Positions 1 through 9,643 of a DNA stretch of 64,000 nt are shown here, piece by piece. Numbering within the stretch: the first letter of the stretch is position 1; every line of letters begins with the position of its first letter. The DNA lies in contig JAUJEA010000012.1 of the NCBI GenBank assembly GCA_030442035.1, positions 186,001 to 250,000 on the forward strand. The letters run 5' to 3'. Source of the DNA: Splendidivirga corallicola. GTDB lineage: Bacteria; Bacteroidota; Bacteroidia; Cytophagales; Cyclobacteriaceae. Both the position numbers and the translations under genes were made by a program. The notes under the pieces are model-generated. The model saw only the letters and a list, made by a program, of their open reading frames with translations, was not told where the DNA came from and made no database searches.

Positions 1-3000
1 TTATTATTTTCTCTTTGTAGCTTTGCCCGGCCTGTTCTACAACCAAAATATAGATACCACTGTTGATCTTATTTCTTAATTTGATTTCCAGATCTTTATT
101 GAAAGTCATTGGATCAAAGCTCTGATCAAAAAATGTGGTTCCCATAATGTTTGTCAGCTTGACAAAAACTTTGTTTTCTTTGTTTTCTGTGATTACACGT
201 AGATTCATTTCATTTTGAGAGGTCGGGTTTGGATAGAAATCCACTACCAGGTTTCTTGCCTCAAAGGGATTATTGATGCTCACAACATTGGAATATTCAA
301 AGGCACCATCAAAATCAACTTGTCTTAATCTGTAGAAGGAGGTTCCAAAAAGCGGTCGGTTATCCAGATAATCGTACCTACTTACTTCATTGGTAGTTCC
401 ATTACCATCAACTTTTCCAATCACCTCCCAATCATCTCCTGTTTCCGATCGTTCAATCTCAAAAAAGTCGTTGTTTACCTCTGAAGCAGTTTGCCAGTTG
501 AGCAAGACATCCTCATTTTCCAGGCTGGCAGTAAATGAAATTAACTCCACCGGAAGCGGGTTATTTCCTGTCGGAGATCCAAAGGTAAATGGACTGAAGG
601 AACTTACCCCGGTTACTGTAATACTTCCGGGATCACTACCCACAATGGATGCTTGTCCCAGATTTTCCCATTCAGTACCAGTATAATGTGCTATTACTAA
701 ATCAGCATAATCCTCAATAACACTTCTGCTTTGATCTTTCCAATAAAGTGTTATATCGGCATTGGAGGCCACGCCTGTATTTGAAAGATCCCAATATTCA
801 ATAGTACTGACGTTATTAAGGTCACCATTAGGATCGCTTGTTTTTAAATTGGTGACATCCGGATAACCACCATAAGTATAAGAGGTGCTGAATTCTGTCG
901 CTGCAGTACCGGTGAGATTGGAAATACCAATTGGAGCCCATACGCTTCCGAACCCCCCGGGGAAAACGAAATCCGTAAACCCTACCTTGGTCATATTGCC
1001 AATGACAAAGCTATTGTTGGAATCACCAGTGGTACTTGCACCATTTGTAAATGTCAACGTATTTGTTTGTGTATTTAGAATCCCGTCCGTCATAGTAAGA
1101 ATTCCCTTTACCGTTTGATCACTCACTAAATTTACTCCGGATCCCGTATTGTTAATTGTTACATCCTGGAACGCAGTGCTTCCTGAGATTTCCTGCAAAT
1201 CTGTTCCGGAAAATATGACTGTTCCGGCACCTATGTTGTTATTACCAAGATTTTCCCAGCCTTCGCATACACTTAAGCTATGTGTAGAGGCGATTGTTAA
1301 TTGTGCATTATTTTGAATTGTTAAGTTTCCAACTGACCCGTTGGCGCCCGCGTTGAGAATAGGGAAATTTCCTGAAGCTCCACTGACATCCGGTATCGTG
1401 ACGTTAGTAGTACAATCCGGGATACCATTTGACCAATTCGTTGCAGTGTTCCAATCATTATCAGTATTTCCCGTCCAATCACTTGCATTGGCATGTACTC
1501 TAATATCATCAAAAGCAAAGCCATCCGGTCCACCCTCAATGGTGTAATTATCAGTTTGTTGAAACTTGATCACAAACGTAGAGTTAAGTGATAATCCATT
1601 GGTAGTAGCTAGATTATCAACATCCAATGTGATCTGTGACCAGGTATCATCCGTATATGCCGTAGGAGAAATTGAAAATACCTGGGTGAAACTACTACCT
1701 CCATCATCTGAGAAGAAAACACCTTCAAGCCCTGCATCATCTTCATCTCCAAAATCTTTAAAATAAAAATCCATTCCAACCTGTGTCTCACCTGAAAGGT
1801 CCAGGTGTAACCAAGCCTCATTTTGACTTGTATTGTTGTCCACAGCACTTTCCATGGTCAGGTGATAACTGCCTGTATTAGCGGTATTATCAGAGCTTAT
1901 TCTCGTTCGACTATATCCACCATTGGTGAGACACCATTCAGCGCCCTGCAAACCGGACTCAAAGCCTTCATTATATGGAACTGTTGCATAAGTTGGGGAA
2001 CAACTGGCTGGGGCTCTTATGGCAATATCATCAAATGCAATTCCATCAGGTCCGTTGGCAATGCTCCAGTTGTCATATTGTTGAAACTTGATTACAAAAG
2101 TACTATTAAGGGTGAGACCATAATTAGTAGCCATATTATCCACATCGATGACCAGCTTGTTCCAGGTCTCATCCACATAGTCTCCTCCTGTTATATCAAA
2201 CACTTTGGTGAAAGTGCTACCTCCATCGTCTGAGAAATAGATGCCATCCTGATTCTGAGTTTCATCTACAAATTCTTTAAAATAAAACTCCAATTCAACC
2301 TGCGTTTGCCCAGAGAGATCTATATGTAAAAGCGCTTCGTTTTGAGCATAAATATCATCAGCCAGCGCATCCATGGTTAGATGATAAATACCGCTTCGGG
2401 GACCATTAATATTTGAAACCTGCGTGTTTCTGTTGGCTCCGGATAGTGAACACCACTCTGACCCTAAAGCTCCGGATTCAAAATCTTCGCTATAAGGAAA
2501 GGTAGCATAAGTTGGTGAACATGTATTAAGAGGTGCACGCAAATCTATATCATCAAAAGCAAATCCATCCGGTCCACCCGCTATTGTGTAATTATCTCTT
2601 TGTTGGAACTTAATACCAAAGGTGGCATTAAGTGTAAGCCCGTTGGTTGCTGCCAGGTCATCGACATCAAGCACAATAGCATTCCACTCGCTATCAACAT
2701 AACTTTGACCATTTAGATCAAATACTTTAGTGAAATTACTACCGCCATCATCAGTGAAGTAGATGCCATCTTCGGTGTCATTTTCATCATTGAAGTCTTT
2801 AAAATAAAATTCAAGTTCCACAGCTGTTTCTCCGGATAGATCCACATACAATGTAGCTTCGTTCGTTGCATAATTATTGTCAGTGGCGGCTTCCATAGTA
2901 AGATGATAAGTTCCGGTTCTGGGATTATTTGAAGCACTAACCAGTGTGTTGTTGTTACCCGTGCTGGCCACACACCATTCCGTTCCCAAAGCACCGGTTT

Positions 3001-5236
3001 CAAATCCTGTGGAGTATGGGAATGATGCGTAAGTCGGTGAACATGATGATGTTCTAACTACAATATCGTCAAAAGCAAGCCCATCAGGACCTCCTGCAAT
3101 TGTATAGTTATCTCTCTGTTGAAATCTAATTACAAAAGTGCTGGTAAGCGATAATCCATTCGTAGTGGCCAGGTTATCAACATCTAAAAGAAATTTACTG
3201 TACGTATTATCTGTATAACTGACAGGTAAAAATGTAAAAACCTTTGTATAACTACTACCACCATTGTCAGAGAAATAAACCCCATCTTCTGCGTCGTCTT
3301 CATCATCAAAATCTTTCAGGAAAAACTCTAACTCAACCTGTGTTTCTCCAGATAGATCCAAATGTAAACTGGCATTGTTGGTAGCATAGCTATTATCAGT
3401 GGCAGTTTGCATTGTTAAATGATAACTACCATTGTTAGGTGTATTAGCAGTACTCACTTGCGTATTATTTCCGCTATTTCTAGTGATACACCATTCTGCT
3501 CCCAATGGCAATCCGGATTCAAAACCAGTGGCGTAGGGCAATGTTGCGTAGGTAGGCGAACAGGTTTGACTTTGGATTACAATGTCATCAAAAGCAAATC
3601 CATCCGGTCCATTCGCAATAGAAAAATTATCATATTGTTGGAACTTAATAATGAAAGTACTGGTCAATGACAATCCATTGGTGGTAGCCAAATTATCAAC
3701 ATCCAGAAACAATCTATTCCATACGTTGTCTGTATAAGTGCTAGCGGTTAGATTAAACACTTTGGTGAAACTACTACCTCCATCATCTGAAAAATAAATA
3801 CCATCCTGCGTGTGATCCTCATCGCCAAAATCCTTAAAATAAAGTTCCATATCGACCTGTGTCTCACCTGATAGATCTAAGTGCAGCAGTCCTTCGTTTT
3901 GTGCAAAATTATTGTCTATTGCACTTTCCAGAGATAGATGATAGTTTCCGGTATGTGCTGTGTTGGCAGTATTTATTAAGGCTCTGGTTAAACCTGTATT
4001 GGTCATACACCATTCGGAAGCGATCACACCTGTTTCAAATCCGGTACTATATGGCAGGGTAGCGTAAGTTGGGGAGCATGTTGTTGGAACTCTCAACGTG
4101 ATATCATCAATTCCAACACCATCAGAACCATTTTCAATAGTAAAATTATCATATTGCTGAAATTTGACAACAAAGGTGCCATTAAGTGTCAAACTGTTTG
4201 ATGTAGCCAACTGATCAATATCCAGGATTACCTGATTATATTGATTACCGGCATAGCTGCCACCGTTGAAGTCGAAAACTTTGGTAAAAGTACTACCACC
4301 ATCATCCGAAAGAAAAATACCATCTTCCGTATCTGTTTCGTCATCGAAGTCTTTATAATAAAACTCCAATTCAACCTGCGTTTGCCCGGAAAGATCAATA
4401 TACAATTCGGCTTCATTTTGGGCATAAAGATCATCCGTAGCTGCTTGCATGACTAAATGATAACTGCCAGCGTTCGGATTATTGGTGGTTGTAACCTCTG
4501 TACTCGTTGAACTGGTAGTTTTTGTACACCATTCAGTGCCCAATGAACCTGTTTCAAAATCAAAACTATAAGGAAAGGATGCATAAGTGGGCGAGCATAC
4601 AACCGGTACTCTTACGGTAACATTATCAAACGCGAAACCGTCAGGTCCATTGGCAATGGACCAGTTATCATATTGCTGAAATTTAATAACAAAAGTACTG
4701 TTTAATGATAGTCCATTGGCACTGGCCAGGGCATCTACATCTAATATAAATTCCTGCCAATCCTCATCTGTATAATTATCTCCCTCTAAATTAAAAACCT
4801 TTGTAAAATTAGTGCCACTGTTATCCGAGAAATAAACACCATCCAATGTATGTGTTTCGTCAGCAAAATCCTTAAAATGGAACTCCAACTCCACTTGTGT
4901 TTCACCACTGAGGTTAAGATGCAACCAGGCTCCGTTACGTGTGAAGTTATTATCGGTATTAACATCCATCGTTAAATGATAACTACCCGTAATGGGTGTA
5001 TTGGCTGTTGTTACTTGAATTCTACTAATGGTGGGGTTATCCGTATCGGTTGACCATGATGCATCCAATGCCCCTGACTCAAAGCCTGTTGAGTAGGGGA
5101 GTGTAGCATAGGTTTGACCAAAAACCGATGTATTGATAAATGATAACATTATCAATACTCCCAATGAAAGTAGTGGGTGTTTAAAATCTACTTGTTTCCA
5201 AGTTTGCATTTTCAGGTAGTGAAAAATCTGTTTCAT
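1..5236 (-). CDS. Large T9SS-secreted surface protein with seven tandem jelly-roll-like repeats (3' end outside window)
   Basis: The reading frame is open from an ATG at 5236 to the window edge, about 1745 residues, and lacks only a few C-terminal residues. Residues 1-38 form a signal peptide ending ...SVFGQ. Seven repeats of about 173 residues follow (roughly 39-1247). Each opens with a CSPTYATLPY-like motif and ends with GPDGFAFDDI. Next come a WTGNTDNDWNTATNWS module (about 1250-1450), an FN3-like linker starting LPVELISF, and a type A sorting domain (about 1662 on, FYPNP...GIYILVV), which targets the protein to the T9SS for surface attachment or release. The repeats resemble MAM/LamG-like beta sandwiches, but I cannot name the family with certainty. 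A second in-frame ATG at 5209 is possible. Likely role: adhesion or glycan binding at the cell surface (inference). Confidence 0.9.
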   Translation of the reverse strand, partial: MKQIFHYLKMQTWKQVDFKHPLLSLGVLIMLSFINTSVFGQTYATLPYSTGFESGALDASWSTDTDNPTISRIQVTTANTPITGSYHLTMDVNTDNNFTRNGAWLHLNLSGETQVELEFHFKDFADETHTLDGVYFSDNSGTNFTKVFNLEGDNYTDEDWQEFILDVDALASANGLSLNSTFVIKFQQYDNWSIANGPDGFAFDNVTVRVPVVCSPTYASFPYSFDFETGSLGTEWCTKTTSSTSTEVTTTNNPNAGSYHLVMQAATDDLYAQNEAELYIDLSGQTQVELEFYYKDFDDETDTEDGIFLSDDGGSTFTKVFDFNGGSYAGNQYNQVILDIDQLATSNSLTLNGTFVVKFQQYDNFTIENGSDGVGIDDITLRVPTTCSPTYATLPYSTGFETGVIASEWCMTNTGLTRALINTANTAHTGNYHLSLESAIDNNFAQNEGLLHLDLSGETQVDMELYFKDFGDEDHTQDGIYFSDDGGSSFTKVFNLTASTYTDNVWNRLFLDVDNLATTNGLSLTSTFIIKFQQYDNFSIANGPDGFAFDDIVIQSQTCSPTYATLPYATGFESGLPLGAEWCITRNSGNNTQVSTANTPNNGSYHLTMQTATDNSYATNNASLHLDLSGETQVELEFFLKDFDDEDDAEDGVYFSDNGGSSYTKVFTFLPVSYTDNTYSKFLLDVDNLATTNGLSLTSTFVIRFQQRDNYTIAGGPDGLAFDDIVVRTSSCSPTYASFPYSTGFETGALGTEWCVASTGNNNTLVSASNNPRTGTYHLTMEAATDNNYATNEATLYVDLSGETAVELEFYFKDFNDENDTEDGIYFTDDGGSNFTKVFDLNGQSYVDSEWNAIVLDVDDLAATNGLTLNATFGIKFQQRDNYTIAGGPDGFAFDDIDLRAPLNTCSPTYATFPYSEDFESGALGSEWCSLSGANRNTQVSNINGPRSGIYHLTMDALADDIYAQNEALLHIDLSGQTQVELEFYFKEFVDETQNQDGIYFSDDGGSTFTKVFDITGGDYVDETWNKLVIDVDNMATNYGLTLNSTFVIKFQQYDNWSIANGPDGIAFDDIAIRAPASCSPTYATVPYNEGFESGLQGAEWCLTNGGYSRTRISSDNTANTGSYHLTMESAVDNNTSQNEAWLHLDLSGETQVGMDFYFKDFGDEDDAGLEGVFFSDDGGSSFTQVFSISPTAYTDDTWSQITLDVDNLATTNGLSLNSTFVIKFQQTDNYTIEGGPDGFAFDDIRVHANASDWTGNTDNDWNTATNWSNGIPDCTTNVTIPDVSGASGNFPILNAGANGSVGNLTIQNNAQLTIASTHSLSVCEGWENLGNNNIGAGTVIFSGTDLQEISGSTAFQDVTINNTGSGVNLVSDQTVKGILTMTDGILNTQTNTLTFTNGASTTGDSNNSFVIGNMTKVGFTDFVFPGGFGSVWAPIGISNLTGTAATEFSTSYTYGGYPDVTNLKTSDPNGDLNNVSTIEYWDLSNTGVASNADITLYWKDQSRSVIEDYADLVIAHYTGTEWENLGQASIVGSDPGSITVTGVSSFSPFTFGSPTGNNPLPVELISFTASLENEDVLLNWQTASEVNNDFFEIERSETGDDWEVIGKVDGNGTTNEVSRYDYLDNRPLFGTSFYRLRQVDFDGAFEYSNVVSINNPFEARNLVVDFYPNPTSQNEMNLRVITENKENKVFVKLTNIMGTTFFDQSFDPMTFNKDLEIKLRNKINSGIYILVVEQAGQSYKEKII
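1490..5120 (-). repeat. Seven tandem ~519 bp repeats inside the T9SS cargo gene
   Basis: The start of the CSPTYA block falls near 5118, 4597, 4078, 3560, 3041, 2521 and 2003, a spacing of 518-521 bp each time. The copies have diverged in sequence but keep their length. Repeats 2-7 have a Cys in CSPTYA and another in EWC. Repeat 1 has neither (QTYATL..., ASWS), so the two Cys are gained or lost together, as expected for an intra-repeat disulfide. Confidence 0.85.
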
Positions 5237-6425
5237 ACTTGTTGATTTAAGGGATTGTTCTTCTCAATGCCTACTTGATCAACCTTTGCTTTAATAGTAC
5301 ACACATGAATTAGCTCTTTCTAAGCTTTCTTTTTTACTGCCCACGAACTGATATTCCAGATTGGACATGGCATACCTGATATAAATCAGATCAAATATTT
5401 AGCACATTTATGACATGGAGTAAATGCAGAGTCTTTGTTACCTTTTTCAGTTTATAAACTACTTTCTCAAACTTGTTGTCCAAATCGATAGATCCGGACA
5501 TCTTGGTATCAAATACTTTTTTAGATAGGGTTGTAAGACAAGTTAATGCCCTAATATTCAATTAAAAGCTATAGGACCCTCAATAATAGATTACCTTATA
5601 ACAAAAATATTAATCAAAGTACAATGGTCCCTTGCAATTTCCAGCAGCCTTTAAAGGATGTGATAAAATGGTAATAAAAGAGAGTAATAAAGGCCTATAT
5701 GCCATACGGTCAGCGGATACTTTAATATGGATATCCTTGAAATTATACAATGGACTGAGGTAGCTGGTGTGGGGATTGATAATTAATTTTTGCTCCAAAA
5801 AATGCAATTAATGATCTATTCCTAACAAAATTACCATATGTATATCATTATTTTTCTATTTTAACTATAAACAAAATCATATTCTTTTTCTTGAATTTTT
5901 ATACTTTGAGTTTTTCCCAAAATGAGAATCCCGGTCATTGTACTATTCCGGTTTTACTATTTTAGTATCCATTGGAGGGTGATAAAATATATGATCATTG
6001 TCTATTTCCGTAGCGAAACTTACATCACCATTTTTGTTCGGCAGACCATTTTCCCGGAGGAAGTATATAAATGGTAGTTTATGGATGTTTTTTGCTTTAA
6101 CTTATTGATATTGAGTTGCTTTTTTTGTTTTCGAACATTTCTGTTTATATTGGATATATCAAATGATTTTACCTCAAAAGAAATGTAAATTAATTCAACT
6201 TATTGATTAAAACTGCCTAACTCCAGACGGTTTCAATAAGAAAAGTAGAACTCACTAACAACATCTTGGGTTAACAAGTTTTAAAAGGTCTTTTAATACG
6301 GTAAAGTGAGCAAATTATATTTCCTGATTTTGAACTCAGCTTCTCATATTATTCTATTAAGGAGGCCTATAAAAGGGATGGTATTATTTTCTAACTTAGA
6401 ATAGGGTTTATAACTTGATTGAACC
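5237..6425. other. Long intergenic region without recognisable gene
   Basis: This 1.19 kb stretch separates two divergent genes and is very AT-rich. I found no coding region with protein-like composition and no RNA gene. A weak Bacteroidota-type promoter match for the cyclase gene is TTTG at 6124-6127, an 18 bp spacer, then TATATTGG at 6146-6153 (consensus TTTG and TAnnTTTG), but it lies 270 bp from the start codon. A short hydrophobic open frame at 5922-6077 looks like chance. Confidence 0.4.
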
Positions 6426-7505
6426 ATGAGGTTATCAAAATTAAAACTGAACCGTCTGCTATTTAATATACTGTTTTGGTCATTTGTTTTCGCATTCGTT
6501 CTGGGTATAAGATATTATGACATTGGCAATATTGCTTTTATTCAATTACCTGTTGAGATACCCAGTTACAGGATATTTGTAAATGGAATTATCTTAGGTT
6601 TATTAGTGGGTGTCTTTTATACTGTTGTAGAGAACAGATTAGATTCCATCGGAATTTATAATAATTCATTAGGGAGAATTATTCTTTTAAGAACCTTTTA
6701 TTTATTTGTTGTTTCTGGTACAGCATTGGCATTTGCCGCTTATTTGAATTATTTATTTGATGCTTACAAAGGAACGATTACAGCGGGTGAAACCGGCTAT
6801 GGCAGGTATATTTTTAGCACAACAGTTAAGTTTCTGTTCCTTGCCGCTTTGGTTGGTAACTTTACACTTTCGATTTTTTATACATTAAAATCCAAAATAG
6901 GATCAACTGAATTCAATAACCTTTTGATGGGACTTTATCGATCTCCGAAGGAAGAATTCAGGGCTTTTATGTTTCTCGATCTGAAATCATCCACCACTAT
7001 TGCCGAATCACTGGGTCACAGAAAATACAGTCAACTCATTCAAAGTTGTTTTAGAGATCTGACTGAAGCCATACTGGAAACTGAGGCCGAAGTATATCAA
7101 TATGTAGGGGATGAGGTGGTGCTATCCTGGTCTGGGGACTCAGCTCTAAGGAATGCTAATTGTGTAAAGATCTATTTCGAATTCTGCAAAAAATTGGAAT
7201 CAAAACGGGATTACTATGAAAGAGAATACGGTGCATTACCATTATTTAAAGCAGGTGTCAATATGGGAACGGTAACCGTTGTTGAAGTCGGTGTGTTAAA
7301 AAGAGCGATTGTTTACCACAGCGATGTACTGAATACTGCAGCCAGAATTCAGTCATTGTGCAATCAATATGGACAAGTTTTACTTGTTTCCGAAGAGATC
7401 AGAAATGGATTGAACAATTCCGGCTATTCTTTCAATTTCATTGGAGATGTATTACTTCGAGGAAAGTCTGTCAGTGTCAATATTTACAGTTGTGAAAAAC
7501 ATTAA
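6426..7505 (+). CDS. Membrane-bound class III adenylate/guanylate cyclase-family protein
   Basis: The 359-residue protein has four hydrophobic segments in its N-terminal half (about 11-30, 50-70, 86-110, 130-152) and a class III nucleotide cyclase domain from about 178. The two metal-binding Asp are visible as D185 (FLDLKSST) and D229 (YVGDE). The transition-state Asn/Arg pair is N303 and R307 (LNTAARIQ). By my manual alignment, the residues that normally set purine specificity (Lys and Asp in adenylate cyclases) are Gln226 and Val296. The product (cAMP, cGMP or other) is therefore open. No CRP-like regulator or phosphodiesterase lies nearby. The ATG at 6426 is the first start and begins a plausible inner-membrane anchor. 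Confidence 0.88.
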   Translation: MRLSKLKLNRLLFNILFWSFVFAFVLGIRYYDIGNIAFIQLPVEIPSYRIFVNGIILGLLVGVFYTVVENRLDSIGIYNNSLGRIILLRTFYLFVVSGTALAFAAYLNYLFDAYKGTITAGETGYGRYIFSTTVKFLFLAALVGNFTLSIFYTLKSKIGSTEFNNLLMGLYRSPKEEFRAFMFLDLKSSTTIAESLGHRKYSQLIQSCFRDLTEAILETEAEVYQYVGDEVVLSWSGDSALRNANCVKIYFEFCKKLESKRDYYEREYGALPLFKAGVNMGTVTVVEVGVLKRAIVYHSDVLNTAARIQSLCNQYGQVLLVSEEIRNGLNNSGYSFNFIGDVLLRGKSVSVNIYSCEKH

Positions 7506-7611
7506 AAGTGGTCTTTATCCAAAAGGCAAGGGCTTGCAGTGCTTGAAGTCACACTTAACACAACTGCAACCTGATACCTAATACCCAATGGCTGATGCCT
7601 TACTATACAAT

Positions 7612-9471
7612 TTACCACCCAATCCCATAATCCTCACCATGATTACTTGATCCGCCCCAAAAACTCTTGTGCTTCCAATCAAAATAAATGGCATTAATAG
7701 GGCCCGAAGTTCTTGAACCATATTGTGTTTTGTATCCCATTTCTCTTAACTTTTTGCGTGTAAAAGGAGGTGTGGATTCATGAAGCAATAGTCTTCCAGG
7801 TTCAATTTTATGCTCCCCAAAAGAACCTTTTAATTGGTAGCTGTTAAAGTTTCCCGCCTCAGCAGCCTCCTGCACATTCATATCAAACTCTACCATATTC
7901 AGAAAAAACTGCAATAGGTTTTGATCCTGGGAATCTCCACCTTGTACAGCCATAGAAATATAAGGCTTTCCATCTTTCATGGCCAAGGCAGGTGTTAAGG
8001 TTGCACGTGGTCTTTTTCCTGGTGCAATTACATTATAAGGATTTTCAGACTCATCAATTACGAAGCTTTGAGCTCTTTGGCTCATGCCAACCCCTGTATT
8101 TCCCGCAATAACGGCAGGAATCCACCCACCACTTGGTGTTATGGAAACTACCCAACCTTCCGCATCTGCCGTTTGTATGGAGGTGGTACCGGTATAGATA
8201 TCTGTTCCGAATGGGAACTCAACATTTTCATTTTGCTCGATATATCCCATTGATTTATCAGCTGGCTTCTTTTTCTTGTCTTCACTGATATGTTTCAAAT
8301 ATGGGTTGGTGCCTCCCTGAAATGGATAGGGGTCTCCCGGACCGATGTTTTCATCATTTTTGGACCAGTTTATTTCCTTGATCCTTGCCTTCGCATACTC
8401 CTTTGACAGTAAGCCCTTCATCGGCTCTTCAGGAGGGAAGTATGGATCACCATAGTAAAAATCACGATCAGCGAAAGTCATATTCATGACTTGATACAGC
8501 GTATGGATATATTTAATAGAATTATAGCCCATAGCCTGCAGGTCAAAATTCTCCAGCATATTTAAAGACTGCAACATAACTGGCCCCTGTACCCAGGATG
8601 TAAGCTTATACACTTCAATACCTTTGTAATCGGTACTAACCGGTTCCTCTACATATACTTTCCAATTTGCAAGATCTTCCATAGTAATAAGTCCGCCTTG
8701 TTCCTGGCAACCTCGCACAAATTCTTCAGCAATGTCTCCTTTATAGAACCTGTCATAAGCGGCATAAATGGCTTCTTTTCTTGACTTACCGGTACTAAGC
8801 GCTTTTTGTTCTGCTTCAACCAATTTTGTGAGGGTGTTAAGCAAATCAGGTTGTTTGAATATTTCTCCTGCCTCCGGTGCTTCTCTTTCTGCACCTGGAT
8901 GGGTTAAAAACACTTCTTTAGAATAGGGCCATTCTTTGATCCGTTTTTTGGACCTCTCAATTCCATTTGCAGTTTGTGCTTCAATAGGATATCCCTCAGC
9001 CATTTGCATGGCAGGTTTTAGTACTTCTTCGAGGCTCAGTGTTCCATATTCAGCAAGCATGGTCATTAAACCACCAGGAGTTCCCGGGGTTACAGCTGCA
9101 AGCGGGCCATACTGGGGGGGATATTTCATTTCCTTTTTCTCAAAGAACTCCGGAGTGGCACCTGTTGGAGCAACACCTAAAGCATTGATCCCAATAACTT
9201 TTTTCGTTTTTGGATTATAAATGAGGGCTTGTGTTTCACCGCCCCAACTTAGTACATCCCACATAGTGCTAGTAGCAGCCAGCATTGCGCAGGCTGCATC
9301 CACCGCATTTCCTCCCTTATTAAAAGTAGTAGCCCCTGCCGTTGCTCCCAATGGTTTGCCTGTGATGGCGATCCAATGTTTTGCATGAAGTACAGGTTTT
9401 TGAGTTCGTTGTGCTAAAACGCTTACTGTAGTTAGCAATAAGGGTAGGAGTACATAGAGCAGTTTTTTCAT
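7612..9471 (-). CDS. ggt: Gamma-glutamyltransferase (secreted, Ntn hydrolase)
   Basis: The 619-residue preproenzyme has a clear SPaseI signal peptide (MKKLLYVLLPLLLTTVSVLAQ) and the full GGT fold. The autoprocessing nucleophile is Thr429 in YTGTTSIQTAD, equivalent to the TTHYS site of E. coli GGT. The oxyanion region is QGGDSQDQ (about 510-517). Cleavage before Thr429 would give a large subunit and a small one of about 190 residues. It hydrolyses or transfers the gamma-glutamyl group of glutathione and related peptides in the periplasm or outside the cell. It is convergent with the upstream cyclase and followed by no partner gene, so probably monocistronic. Confidence 0.93.
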   Translation of the reverse strand: MKKLLYVLLPLLLTTVSVLAQRTQKPVLHAKHWIAITGKPLGATAGATTFNKGGNAVDAACAMLAATSTMWDVLSWGGETQALIYNPKTKKVIGINALGVAPTGATPEFFEKKEMKYPPQYGPLAAVTPGTPGGLMTMLAEYGTLSLEEVLKPAMQMAEGYPIEAQTANGIERSKKRIKEWPYSKEVFLTHPGAEREAPEAGEIFKQPDLLNTLTKLVEAEQKALSTGKSRKEAIYAAYDRFYKGDIAEEFVRGCQEQGGLITMEDLANWKVYVEEPVSTDYKGIEVYKLTSWVQGPVMLQSLNMLENFDLQAMGYNSIKYIHTLYQVMNMTFADRDFYYGDPYFPPEEPMKGLLSKEYAKARIKEINWSKNDENIGPGDPYPFQGGTNPYLKHISEDKKKKPADKSMGYIEQNENVEFPFGTDIYTGTTSIQTADAEGWVVSITPSGGWIPAVIAGNTGVGMSQRAQSFVIDESENPYNVIAPGKRPRATLTPALAMKDGKPYISMAVQGGDSQDQNLLQFFLNMVEFDMNVQEAAEAGNFNSYQLKGSFGEHKIEPGRLLLHESTPPFTRKKLREMGYKTQYGSRTSGPINAIYFDWKHKSFWGGSSNHGEDYGIGW

Positions 9472-9643
9472 GGGTAATGTGATTTATTGTGGAAATTCAA
9501 GGTACGCTTTTATCGTAAAAAAGTAAAGCGTGAAGCTTGTTTGAAGGTTTAGGAATATTTCTCGGAAGTCGGAAAACAATTACCCTAGTTTGAATATAAC
9601 CAGAGTAACTATCCCAAGCCGGTGAAAAAAGTATAAAGCAACA

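Noticed and set aside
1823-4062. Several plus-strand open frames across the T9SS cargo gene
   Set aside because: They recur at similar positions in successive 519-bp repeats because they are the opposite strand of the same repeat.
5922-6077. 51-codon open frame (MRIPVIVLFRFYYF...) in the long gap before the cyclase gene
   Set aside because: Composition is what AT-rich random DNA gives (Phe, Ile, Tyr, Arg rich), with no domain, no leader and no neighbour context.
7526-7537. GCAAG/CTTGC dyad as a terminator between the cyclase and GGT genes
   Set aside because: The 2-nt loop is too short and no T run follows on either strand.
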